A DNA stretch of 7,118 bases. It comes from Gammaproteobacteria bacterium UBA4421. Lineage in GTDB: Bacteria; Pseudomonadota; Gammaproteobacteria; Pseudomonadales; Azotimanducaceae. The position numbers and the translations under genes are program-made. Numbering within the stretch: the stretch's first letter is position 1; each line of letters starts with the position of its first letter. Location: contig DGQF01000046.1 in the NCBI GenBank assembly GCA_002389675.1, positions 28,590 through 35,707 of the forward strand, given 5' to 3'. This document shows, in pieces, positions 1 to 6,103 of this stretch. Below the pieces are notes generated by a model that did no database searches, had not been told where the DNA came from, and saw only the letters and a program-made list of their open reading frames with translations.

Positions 1-452
1 CGCTGTTGCTCTCCAGTGGACAGATGACGCGGATACAAGTTTTCTTTTGCCGCCAGCTCGACCTGCGATAACGCTGCTCGAACGCGTCTACCAACTTCGC
101 GCTCACGCATCGCCACCACGCGAAGGGGAAGGGCAACATTATCGAATACGGTTCTTTGCGCCAGCAAATGATGGTCTTGGAAAACCACCCCGATATGCTG
201 GCGATAACGCGGCAAACGCTTATCTGGCAGCTTCGCAATGTCTATGTCGTTGACCAATATCCGGCCACGAGAGGGCAAATCGGCCCGCAAAAGGAGCTTT
301 AGAAACGTACTCTTACCAGCACCAGAATGACCCGTTAGAAACGTCATCGAGCCTTCCGGAAAATCGACCGACACATCCGCCAACGCCTCGTGCCCATTAT
401 CAAAACGCCGCGTCACTCGCTGCAAACTGATATGCCCCGAAAGTTCTGCCAA
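1..452 (-). CDS. ftsE: FtsE, cell-division ABC transporter ATPase (5' part, cut by window edge)
   Basis: FtsE is the cytoplasmic ATPase that pairs with membrane protein FtsX at the divisome and controls periplasmic cell-wall hydrolases. About 150 codons are visible, roughly two thirds of the usual ~220. Seen: a Walker A motif GHSGAGKST at residues 41-49, a Q-loop with Gln92 in VVFQDHH, and the start of the ABC signature LSTGEQQ at 144-150; Walker B, D-loop and H-switch lie beyond the left edge. The chosen start is a TTG at 450-452, directly after the ftsY stop and behind a strong purine-rich ribosome site. Homologues usually begin about where Ile8 lies, so this start adds about seven residues, but no better start is visible. 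It follows ftsY as in the common ftsYEX operon; ftsX would be expected next, outside the window. The GHSGAGKST motif and context make the identification firm. Confidence 0.93.
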   Translation of the reverse strand, partial: MAELSGHISLQRVTRRFDNGHEALADVSVDFPEGSMTFLTGHSGAGKSTFLKLLLRADLPSRGRILVNDIDIAKLPDKRLPRYRQHIGVVFQDHHLLAQRTVFDNVALPLRVVAMREREVGRRVRAALSQVELAAKENLYPRHLSTGEQQ

Positions 453-1445
453 CTACTCCTCCCCTTTTTCCAACAGCGCGCTCACGAAGTCCGCGGGCAC
501 AAAAGGCCGTAAATCGTCAATTCCCTCACCAATACCCACAAAATAAACCGGCACGTCAACTTGCGGTAAGCTTGCAATGGCAAACAAAACACCTGCTTTT
601 GCGCTACCGTCAAGTTTGGTAATTGCCAGTCCCGATAGGGGCAACGCCTCATTAAATAATCGCACCTGACTCAGGGCATTTTGGCCCACTCCCCCATCAA
701 TCACCAATACAACATCGTGAGGTGCGCTCTCATCAAGGCGCTTAATCACGCGGTGAACTTTTTTTAGTTCATCCATCAGCTGCACTTTATCCTGCAAACG
801 ACCTGCAGTATCCACCAACAACACGTCTACCGCCTTGGCTTGTGCCGATTGCATCGCATCAAACGCAACAGAGGCACTATCAGAACCTTGCTTTTGCGCA
901 ACCACCGGAACGCCATTACGCTCTCCCCAGACCTGCAACTGCTCCACAGCAGCAGCCCGAAAGGTATCCCCGGCCGCTAGCATGACACTTTTGCCTTCCT
1001 GCTGCAGCTGCTTGGCGAGTTTGCCAATAGTCGTCGTTTTGCCTACACCGTTCACTCCAACAAAAAAAATGACATGCGGCTTTTGGGCGCTAATCTCCAG
1101 GGTCTTGGATAACGGCTGTAATCGTTCCTCTAGAAGCTGAGCCAGCGCCGCATGCAGGGCGCGCGTATTATTCAAGACTTGGCGCCTGACCCCCTTGGCC
1201 AATTCCGCCATCACCACCGTTGTGGTGTCCACGCCCACATCAGTGAGCAATAACGCGGTCTCTAAATCTTCTAAAACGGCCTCATCAATTTCCCGCTCGC
1301 CCAACAGAAGGTTACCCACCCCCGTGGCGAGCTGAGACCGCGTTTTCGACAATCCCTTGGTCAGGCGGCTGAACAAGGTTGGCTTTACATGAGAGGCTTG
1401 ATTAGCGTCTTCACCATCCTGATTTGGTTTTTCCCAATCACTCAC
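453..1445 (-). CDS. ftsY: FtsY, signal recognition particle receptor GTPase
   Basis: FtsY is the SRP receptor: it docks ribosome-SRP complexes at the inner membrane and, with Ffh, hydrolyses GTP to hand nascent membrane proteins to the translocon. The 330-residue product has a short acidic N-terminal region (about 1-20), an N domain of helices (about 21-115) and a G domain. Seen in the G domain: G1 GVNGVGKT at 130-137, DTFRAAA at 160-166, DTAGR at 212-216, TKLD at 276-279, and GIGEGIDDLRPF at 304-315. The short acidic A region resembles non-enteric forms; the E. coli protein is much longer there. The start is GTG (minus strand, 1445-1443), since the only upstream ATG is followed at once by TAA. 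Oddities are DGGVGQN at 250-256, where the family usually has DA-T-GQN, and SAKAG at 281-285 in place of the usual AKGG. The frame is intact and the fold looks complete. Confidence 0.96.
   Translation of the reverse strand: MSDWEKPNQDGEDANQASHVKPTLFSRLTKGLSKTRSQLATGVGNLLLGEREIDEAVLEDLETALLLTDVGVDTTTVVMAELAKGVRRQVLNNTRALHAALAQLLEERLQPLSKTLEISAQKPHVIFFVGVNGVGKTTTIGKLAKQLQQEGKSVMLAAGDTFRAAAVEQLQVWGERNGVPVVAQKQGSDSASVAFDAMQSAQAKAVDVLLVDTAGRLQDKVQLMDELKKVHRVIKRLDESAPHDVVLVIDGGVGQNALSQVRLFNEALPLSGLAITKLDGSAKAGVLFAIASLPQVDVPVYFVGIGEGIDDLRPFVPADFVSALLEKGEE
456..464 (-). promoter_or_regulatory. Shine-Dalgarno site for ftsE inside the end of ftsY
   Basis: On the minus strand the last codons of ftsY spell GGGGAGGAG, immediately before TAG and then TTG. 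The GGAGG core lies about five bases from the TTG, a workable spacing. It supports the TTG as the ftsE start and suggests translational coupling, with ribosomes finishing ftsY re-initiating at once on ftsE. Confidence 0.7.
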
Positions 1446-1527
1446 TTACATCTATTCCAGTTGTTTTCTTTATACTTAATTTTAGGCTTTCACTGACGCG
1501 CGGCGGCGCACCCAATATAGCGATACC
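1446..1527. promoter_or_regulatory. Divergent ftsY / rsmD promoter interval
   Basis: These 82 bases separate the divergently read ftsY and rsmD and must hold promoter elements for both. Overlapping AT-rich -10-like hexamers occur: TATACT at 1471-1476 on the plus strand and TATAAA at 1474-1469 on the minus strand. Neither has a convincing -35 match at 16-18 bp, so assignment is weak. The right half (about 1497-1512) is GC-rich. No clear Shine-Dalgarno site precedes the rsmD ATG, and only a weak GGA lies about ten bases before the ftsY GTG. No further gene is seen here. Confidence 0.35.
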
Positions 1528-2151
1528 ATGACACAACAAAAAGGCAGCTCACAACAAGTACGCATCATTGGCGGCAAATGGCGCGGGCAAAAACTGCGCT
1601 TCAGCGGCGACGCGAGCCTGCGACCTACACTAGGACGCACTCGGGAAACCTTGTTCAATTGGCTGCGGCCCGTTATCCGCGAAGCACGTTGCCTAGACGC
1701 ATTTGCCGGCTCGGGAATTTTAGGTTTCGAAGCACTCTCACAAGGCGCAGCGTCTGCAGTTTTTATCGACCAAAATCCTCAGACCACGCGCAGTCTGGCA
1801 GCCAGCGCAGAAAAACTAAACGCGCAAACCCAATGTGAGGTGATAAAAACCGATTTTTTTGCTTATTTGCGTCGAACAACCGCCACCTTTGATATTGTCT
1901 TTCTCGACCCCCCTTTCAGCCAGCCTCAACTTTTGAATCAGGCGCTCACTCAATTAAACCAAAACCCCACGCCTGCTGAATATATCTATGCCGAATCTAA
2001 AAGCCTTGAAGTGCTCACTTGGGCGGCACAATCAACTGGATGGGCAATCTATAAACAAACCCAAACCGGCAACACAACGGGCGCATTACTGACGCCCGAT
2101 TTGCAGCACGGCGACACCAAGGATAAGATCCGCGTCCGTAACAATACATAA
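1528..2151 (+). CDS. rsmD: RsmD, 16S rRNA guanine-966 N2-methyltransferase
   Basis: RsmD uses S-adenosylmethionine to methylate the exocyclic amine of G966 in 16S rRNA, late in assembly of the small subunit. The 207-residue product carries the family signature throughout: RIIGGKWRG from residue 12, LRPT at 31-34, RETLFNW at 39-45, the SAM-binding loop LDAFAGSG at 56-63, an acidic residue after strand 2 (Asp81), and catalytic DPPF at 127-130. The C-terminus from about residue 190 is a polar tail that looks less conserved. The ATG at 1528 leaves a short leader before RIIGG, normal for the family, although no good ribosome site precedes it. It is divergent from ftsY, as in E. coli, and is followed 28 bp later by coaD on the same strand, so the two are probably cotranscribed. 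Confidence 0.95.
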   Translation: MTQQKGSSQQVRIIGGKWRGQKLRFSGDASLRPTLGRTRETLFNWLRPVIREARCLDAFAGSGILGFEALSQGAASAVFIDQNPQTTRSLAASAEKLNAQTQCEVIKTDFFAYLRRTTATFDIVFLDPPFSQPQLLNQALTQLNQNPTPAEYIYAESKSLEVLTWAAQSTGWAIYKQTQTGNTTGALLTPDLQHGDTKDKIRVRNNT

Positions 2152-2179
2152 CCCACTCTAACGTTTTTTGGGAACTCTC

Positions 2180-2650
2180 ATGAAAGTTGTCGTTTACCCA
2201 GGGTCCTTTAACCCAATCACCAACGGACACACCGACCTGGTTGAGCGGGCACTCCACCTCTTTGACCATGTCGTGGTCGCCATTGGCACCTCCGCACAAA
2301 AAAACCCCAAAGTTGACCTAGCTGATCGTATCGCCCTGTGTAATGAGGTGCTCGCTCCATTTGGCGACCGAGTTTCGGTAGAAGGTTTCAACAACTTGCT
2401 GGTCGACTACGCCAAGTCCAAAAACGCACGTTTCATACTGCGCGGACTGCGCACGGTGACAGATTTTGATTACGAATTTCAGATGGCGGAAATGAACCAA
2501 TCCCTTGCGCCCGGTATTGAGTATGTTTTTTTACTACCGTCCAAAGAATGTTCATTCATCTCATCAACTTTAGTGCGTGAAATTGCCTCGTTGGGGGGTG
2601 ACATTTCCCAGTTTGTACACCCTGCCGTAGCAGAAGACTTAAAACGCTGA
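2180..2650 (+). CDS. coaD: CoaD, phosphopantetheine adenylyltransferase
   Basis: CoaD transfers AMP from ATP to 4'-phosphopantetheine, giving dephospho-CoA and pyrophosphate, the penultimate step of coenzyme A synthesis. The 156-residue product has the nucleotidyltransferase core: YPGSFNP at residues 6-12, the TNGH loop with His17 (E. coli His18), Lys41 in AQKNP (E. coli Lys42), LRGLR with Arg88 and Arg91, DFDYE, and SFISST near 130, all matching the E. coli enzyme closely. Start choice: the frame is open upstream to a TTG at 2168, but the ATG at 2180 places the conserved first strand at the expected distance and has GGGAA just upstream. Asn11 replaces the Asp usually found in the GSFDP motif, and Cys replaces the usual Trp before SFIS. 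It lies after rsmD in a likely two-gene operon and is convergent with mutM, 25 bp away. The other CoA gene, coaBC, is in the same window. Confidence 0.96.
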   Translation: MKVVVYPGSFNPITNGHTDLVERALHLFDHVVVAIGTSAQKNPKVDLADRIALCNEVLAPFGDRVSVEGFNNLLVDYAKSKNARFILRGLRTVTDFDYEFQMAEMNQSLAPGIEYVFLLPSKECSFISSTLVREIASLGGDISQFVHPAVAEDLKR

Positions 2651-2675
2651 CTCAGTCTTCGTTATCGGGCAATAC

Positions 2676-3509
2676 TTAACCGCGCCGAAACCCTCGGGAC
2701 ACTTGGCAATGCCCACAGTAGACTGTGCTGCGCTGGCCCAGCACGCGCCCAACTAAAAGCGACCCACACACGCGACACGCCTGACCTTCACGGCCATAAA
2801 CATTCAACTGCTGTTTGAAATAACCCGGCTTACCATCAGAACCTACAAAATCCCTCAAGGTGGTTCCACCTTGTTTGACCGAGCGGGCTAGGATGACCCG
2901 AATGGCATCAGCCAAGCGTTCATACGCATGCAGCGGCACCCGCCCAGCAGCAACAGCCGGACGAATACCCGCCACGAATAGCGCTTCTGCGGCATAAATG
3001 TTGCCAACACCAACCACCACTTTGGCATCCATAATGAAACTTTTCACCGCCACCTTGCGCTTGCGAGACACGCCGTGCAAATGTGCGCCTGAAAAAGTAT
3101 TACCCAGTGGTTCCGGGCCAAGATTACACAGCAGTGGGTGCACATACGGGTCTTCACCCGGCTGGTATAAAATACAACCGAACCGCCTTGGGTCGTTGAA
3201 ACGCAGGATTTTTTCGTTACCGAATTGCAGGTCAACATGATCATGCTTTAGCGGCGCAACATCCGGCGTCAATACTCTCAGACTACCCGACATGCCCAGA
3301 TGAATGATCAGCGTTCCAACGGGCATATGGACCAAGAGATACTTCGCCCGGCGCCGCACAGCCAACACCTTTTGTCCTTCGAGCTCCGGCGGCAGCTCAA
3401 CGGGCCATCGCAGCGAGGCATTACGAACCAACCAGCCAGTGAGCACCTGACCTTCAACCCACGGCGCCACACCCCGCCGAGTCGTTTCGACCTCCGGGAG
3501 TTCAGGCAC
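2676..3509 (-). CDS. mutM: MutM (Fpg), formamidopyrimidine-DNA glycosylase
   Basis: MutM excises 8-oxoguanine and other oxidised purines from DNA and cleaves the abasic site by beta,delta-elimination. The 277-residue product starts PELPEVETT after Met, so Pro2 is the Schiff-base nucleophile and Glu3 the catalytic acid. Also seen: Lys56 in AKYLLV, the KHDHVD segment near residue 88, DPRRFG at 106-111, the helix-two-turn-helix VGVGNIYAAEALF at 166-178, and a C-terminal zinc finger with Cys245, Cys248, Cys265 and Cys268 (CxxC, 16 residues, CxxC). All key residues are present. The start is GTG at 3509-3507, forced because Pro2 must be the second residue. It begins 5 bp after the rpmG stop, so it is almost certainly translated from the rpmB-rpmG transcript, an arrangement also found in E. 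coli. About eight residues follow the last cysteine, a slightly longer tail than in the E. coli protein. Confidence 0.97.
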   Translation of the reverse strand: MPELPEVETTRRGVAPWVEGQVLTGWLVRNASLRWPVELPPELEGQKVLAVRRRAKYLLVHMPVGTLIIHLGMSGSLRVLTPDVAPLKHDHVDLQFGNEKILRFNDPRRFGCILYQPGEDPYVHPLLCNLGPEPLGNTFSGAHLHGVSRKRKVAVKSFIMDAKVVVGVGNIYAAEALFVAGIRPAVAAGRVPLHAYERLADAIRVILARSVKQGGTTLRDFVGSDGKPGYFKQQLNVYGREGQACRVCGSLLVGRVLGQRSTVYCGHCQVSRGFRRG

Positions 3510-3514
3510 TCAAG

Positions 3515-3670
3515 CTACTTAATTTTAGATTCCGTATATAGGACGTGCTTGCGAACTACAGGGTCAAATTTCTTGAATGACAATTTGTCCGGCGTCGTAC
3601 GCTTGTTTTTATCCGTTGTATAATAGTGGCCAGTGCCGGCGCTGCTGACGAGTTTGATTTTATCTCGCAT
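3515..3670 (-). CDS. rpmG: 50S ribosomal protein L33
   Basis: This 51-residue basic protein begins [19 protein letters not shown] and ends TESKIK, matching bacterial L33, a small protein near the E site of the large subunit. It contains no cysteine, so it is the zinc-independent form and lacks the two CxxC pairs of zinc-binding paralogues. The motifs KNKR at 21-24, the KLSFKKFDP segment at 29-37 and RKHV at 40-43 are typical. The ATG at 3670 is preceded by a GGAGAAGG ribosome site eight bases away. It lies between rpmB (100 bp upstream) and mutM (5 bp downstream) on the same strand, the usual gammaproteobacterial order. Confidence 0.96.
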   Translation of the reverse strand: MRDKIKLVSSAGTGHYYTTDKNKRTTPDKLSFKKFDPVVRKHVLYTESKIK

Positions 3671-3678
3671 GGTGACTA

Positions 3679-3686
3679 CCTTCTCC
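3679..3686 (-). promoter_or_regulatory. Shine-Dalgarno site of rpmG
   Basis: GGAGAAGG on the minus strand, eight bases before the rpmG ATG, is a clear ribosome-binding site. It fixes the start of this short gene. Confidence 0.6.
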
Positions 3687-3689
3687 AAA

Positions 3690-3705
3690 AACGTCTTTCG
3701 ACATT
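3690..3705 (-). other. Small GAAA-loop RNA hairpin before rpmG
   Basis: In the rpmB-rpmG intergenic RNA, AAUGUC and GACGUU can pair (six pairs, one of them G-U) across a GAAA tetraloop. The 3' arm merges into a run of five U, followed three bases later by the rpmG ribosome site. The stem is too short and AT-rich for a confident terminator. It could be an mRNA processing or stabilising element, or chance. Confidence 0.25.
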
Positions 3706-3770
3706 AGCATTTAGTTTCTCGCGCGGCGGCCCTTCACGAGCCCCCACATCTACATCCAACAATACCGCGC

Positions 3771-4007
3771 TTAAACCTTCTCGCCAGCTGCACGAAGATC
3801 CGCAAGAACTGTATCGATGCCTTTCTTATCGATAATGCGCATACCTTTGGAGGATACGCGCAACTTCACGTAGCGCGATTCGGACGCAACCCAGAAACGG
3901 TGCTTGTGCAAGTTTGGCAAAAAGCGACGCCGAGTTTTGTTCATCGCATGACTGACGTTATTTCCGGCCATCGGCCGCTTGCCGGTGACTTGGCATACCT
4001 GAGACAT
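3771..4007 (-). CDS. rpmB: 50S ribosomal protein L28
   Basis: L28 is a small basic component of the large ribosomal subunit. The 78-residue product has exactly the usual proteobacterial length and hallmarks: CQVTGKRP at 5-12, GNNVSHAMN at 15-23, [14 protein letters not shown] at 26-39, and [15 protein letters not shown] in the C-terminal half. Only one cysteine (Cys5) is present, so this is the zinc-independent type. The ATG at 4007 gives the canonical N-terminus [10 protein letters not shown]; the preceding AGAAAG is a modest ribosome site. It heads the rpmB-rpmG-mutM group, with its own promoter-like sequence upstream and radC 82 bp before it on the same strand. Confidence 0.97.
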   Translation of the reverse strand: MSQVCQVTGKRPMAGNNVSHAMNKTRRRFLPNLHKHRFWVASESRYVKLRVSSKGMRIIDKKGIDTVLADLRAAGEKV

Positions 4008-4036
4008 CTTTCTGAGCCCAAAAAAAACGAGGCGCG

Positions 4037-4065
4037 TTTATACTATACACGACGCATTACAGCAA
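4037..4065 (-). promoter_or_regulatory. Predicted sigma-70-type promoter of rpmB-rpmG-mutM
   Basis: On the minus strand, TTGCTG (4065-4060) and TATAAA (4042-4037) are separated by exactly 17 bp and lie about 30 bp before the rpmB ATG. The -10 matches five of six consensus bases; the -35 matches only three. The bases right after the -10 read CGCGCC, a GC-rich discriminator. In other bacteria this feature accompanies stringent (ppGpp/DksA) control of ribosomal promoters, so growth-rate control is inferred here. Read-through from radC is also possible, because no terminator is seen between the genes. Confidence 0.55.
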
Positions 4066-4089
4066 CTGATTATCGTCAGTAGCACAAAA

Positions 4090-4788
4090 CTAAGGTGCTA
4101 AAAGCCCGCGATTTGCCATTGATACTGAGTCATCCGGTGTCACGATAATATGATCTAAAACAACAATATCCACGCGCGCCAGCAAATCTTTTAGCTCACG
4201 CGTCAACTCAACATCTGCACTGCTGGGCTCAGCAGCCCCCGATGGATGATTGTGGCTCAGCACAATAGCGCCGGCATTCAACGCTAACCCGCGCTTGAGT
4301 ATTTCACGCGCGTAAACATGTGCTCGGTTTAGCGAGCCCAAAAAGAGTTCATCCCAAGAAATTGGACGATGACAAGCATCCAGATAAAGACATCCAAAAA
4401 TCTCCCGCTCGATATGACCAATACGAAGACGAAGATAACGAATAACCTGCGCAGGATTTGCCATCGCAGCGGGCTTGTCCAGCTCCTGCTCTGCGTGGCG
4501 CAGGCTCAACGCATATACCGCTTTGAGCCGCAAAACACGCGCGCGACCCAAACCCTGAACAGCAAGCAGTTTTTCCGCAGGTGCCGCCAGCAGTCCATCA
4601 AGACTATTAAAGTCCGCTAGAAGTGCATCAGCCCATTTAATGTTTGAAACACCGACGCTCAGAAACGTCACCAAAAGCTGGGCAGTGCTGATCGCGCCCA
4701 AAACATTTTGCAACAGCAATTCAGAGTGGGCGTTTTCATCTTGACCAAATCTCGATTGACGAATTTTTGGTGATGAGCTCCGGCCCAT
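4090..4788 (-). CDS. radC: RadC-family JAMM/MPN+ protein
   Basis: RadC (UPF0758) was named for a supposed repair role that was later withdrawn in E. coli; the domain is a JAMM metalloprotease-like fold and its cellular function is not settled. The 232-residue product has a helix-hairpin-helix segment near VQGLGRAR (77-84) and a complete JAMM site: Glu147 in DELFLG, His179 and His181 in HNHPSG, then Ser189 and Asp192. The C-terminal domain is well conserved. The first 60 residues are divergent: the usual RPREKLL and LSDAELLAIFLRTG stretches appear only as weak echoes (AQLLVTFLSVGV at 36-47). The frame is open and shows no sign of a frameshift. The ATG at 4788 has AGGG about nine bases upstream. 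It is read away from coaBC and toward rpmB, the order also seen in E. coli. Confidence 0.93.
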   Translation of the reverse strand: MGRSSSPKIRQSRFGQDENAHSELLLQNVLGAISTAQLLVTFLSVGVSNIKWADALLADFNSLDGLLAAPAEKLLAVQGLGRARVLRLKAVYALSLRHAEQELDKPAAMANPAQVIRYLRLRIGHIEREIFGCLYLDACHRPISWDELFLGSLNRAHVYAREILKRGLALNAGAIVLSHNHPSGAAEPSSADVELTRELKDLLARVDIVVLDHIIVTPDDSVSMANRGLLAP

Positions 4789-4800
4789 TTCGAGGTACCC

Positions 4801-4829
4801 TGTATATTATGTTAGACCTTAAAGACCAA
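4801..4829 (-). promoter_or_regulatory. Possible radC promoter lying inside the start of coaBC
   Basis: On the minus strand, TTGGTC (4829-4824) and TATACA (4806-4801) are 17 bp apart and just upstream of the radC ATG. The hexamers match consensus at only three and four positions. With just 20 bp between the radC and coaBC starts, any radC promoter has to lie within coaBC, which makes this position plausible but unproven. Confidence 0.25.
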
Positions 4830-6056
4830 AAGATATTACTCGGCATCAGCGCCGGCATCGCAGCCTATAAAACGCCAATTCTTGTGAGAGCTTTGAGGGC
4901 CGCAGGCGCTCAGGTTCAGGTAATTATGTCGGCTAATGCTCACAGATTTGTTACGGCCACCTCGCTCCAAGCAGTTTCGGGTAACCCTGTACGGGAAAAT
5001 CTATGGGACAGCGAAGCCGAAGCCGCAATGGGTCACATAGAACTTGCGCGTTGGGCAGACCGTCTACTGATTGCCCCGGCTACCGCGAATCTGATGGCAA
5101 AGCTCGCGCACGGCATGGCAGACGAGTTGCTTACCACGGTGTGTCTGGCCACCACCGCACCGGTATTTTTAGCGCCCGCCATGAATCAACAGATGTACCA
5201 ACATCCCGCGACACAATCCAACATGAACAGACTGACTGATCTGGGATATCAGTTACTCGGGCCCGCCAGCGGCGAGCAAGCCTGCGGCGAAGAGGGGCCT
5301 GGACGCATGCTTGAACCCGATGAACTGGTACAAGCGCTAACGCCAGCAGCAGCGCGTGAATTGCCCCTCAAAGGTCGCCGAGTCATGATCACTGCAGGCC
5401 CAACCGTTGAAGCGATTGACCCTGTTCGCTACATCAGCAATCACAGCTCTGGACTACAGGGTATCAGTCTCGCCGAAGCTGCCCGATCCGCCGGCGCAAC
5501 CGTCACATTGATTGCAGGGCCCAATGTAGCCGCTTGCGATCAATCCATTCACCGTGTTGACGTCACCAGCGCGCTGGACATGCAAGCTGCAGTGACTTCA
5601 CACATCCGCGGCATCGATTTATTTATCGGTGTCGCTGCCGTCGCCGACTATCGAGCCAGCCAACCGGCAAGCACAAAGATCAAACGCTCGGGCGAGGCCA
5701 ACCCCAATTTCAATATTGAGTTGGTGGAGAATCCGGACATCATTGCCGGTGTCGCCAAGAGCGCACATAGACCCATAGTCGTGATTGGATTTGCCGCAGA
5801 AACCAACAATACGCATGAACACGCTCGGGCGAAACTCAACCAAAAAGGCCTTGACGCTATTGTGCTCAATGACGTTTCGGACCCAAGAATCGGCTTCAAC
5901 AGTCCAACTAACGCCGTCACTTTTATTCATGGTAACGGTGAAATTGTGTTACCGCTGCAAACTAAACAACAAGTGGCAAACAACCTTATCAGCAAAATAA
6001 CCCAAATTTTTGCTCGCCAGTTAGCATCCACAAACCCTGATAGTATGCCAGAATAG
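4809..6056 (+). CDS. coaBC: CoaBC (Dfp), phosphopantothenoylcysteine synthetase/decarboxylase
   Basis: This bifunctional enzyme ligates cysteine to 4'-phosphopantothenate using CTP (CoaB, C-terminal) and decarboxylates the product with FMN to 4'-phosphopantetheine (CoaC, N-terminal). The 415-residue product has the CoaC residues His76 in MGHIEL, Asn126 in PAMNQQM and Cys159 in QACGEEGPGRM, and CoaB motifs ITAGPT at 194-199, NHSSG with Asn211, AAVADYR at 276-282 and Lys290. All sit one position after the E. coli Dfp numbering. Start: the frame is open to TTG 4767, GTG 4770 and ATG 4773, but the ATG at 4809 gives MLDLKDQKILLGISAGIAAYK, matching the E. coli N-terminus; a GAGG lies rather far upstream (13 bases). 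After NHSSG the usual K-M/Q-G is Leu-Gln-Gly (216-218), an uncommon substitution near the nucleotide site. It is divergent from radC and followed 61 bp later by an algC-like gene. dut, often next in pseudomonads, is absent. Confidence 0.97.
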   Translation: MLDLKDQKILLGISAGIAAYKTPILVRALRAAGAQVQVIMSANAHRFVTATSLQAVSGNPVRENLWDSEAEAAMGHIELARWADRLLIAPATANLMAKLAHGMADELLTTVCLATTAPVFLAPAMNQQMYQHPATQSNMNRLTDLGYQLLGPASGEQACGEEGPGRMLEPDELVQALTPAAARELPLKGRRVMITAGPTVEAIDPVRYISNHSSGLQGISLAEAARSAGATVTLIAGPNVAACDQSIHRVDVTSALDMQAAVTSHIRGIDLFIGVAAVADYRASQPASTKIKRSGEANPNFNIELVENPDIIAGVAKSAHRPIVVIGFAAETNNTHEHARAKLNQKGLDAIVLNDVSDPRIGFNSPTNAVTFIHGNGEIVLPLQTKQQVANNLISKITQIFARQLASTNPDSMPE

Positions 6057-6103
6057 CAATCGCACCGCGCATAACCGCTATGCGCACGAACAACTGGATG
6101 AGC

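Noticed and set aside
47..253. Plus-strand open frame of 68 codons
   Set aside because: Antisense to ftsE Walker A to Q-loop coding; composition explained by that gene.
835..1140. Open frame of 101 codons on the plus strand
   Set aside because: It lies wholly antisense to the ftsY G domain, and its translation is a Cys/Ser/Thr-rich shadow with no recognisable motif.
2168..2179. Upstream TTG start for coaD
   Set aside because: ATG 2180 begins exactly where the first strand of the family begins and has a nearby GGGAA.
2651..2675. Bidirectional terminator between coaD and mutM
   Set aside because: The 25-bp convergent gap has only a four-pair GACT/AGTC inverted repeat with a one-base loop and no U-run; not supportable.
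3300..3623. Plus-strand open frame of 107 codons
   Set aside because: It runs antisense across the mutM start and most of rpmG, both secure genes.
3727..3751. CTCGTG...CGCGAG stem in the rpmB-rpmG spacer as a terminator
   Set aside because: Six pairs with a G-U, a large loop and no following U-run; too weak to list as a terminator.
4767..4808. Upstream coaBC extension from TTG 4767
   Set aside because: The extra residues have no counterpart at the well-matched E. coli N-terminus, and they overlap the radC start. ATG 4773 remains a minor possibility.
5619..5930. Two overlapping minus-strand open frames of about 90-103 codons
   Set aside because: Both are antisense to the conserved CoaB domain and show no family signature or ribosome site.
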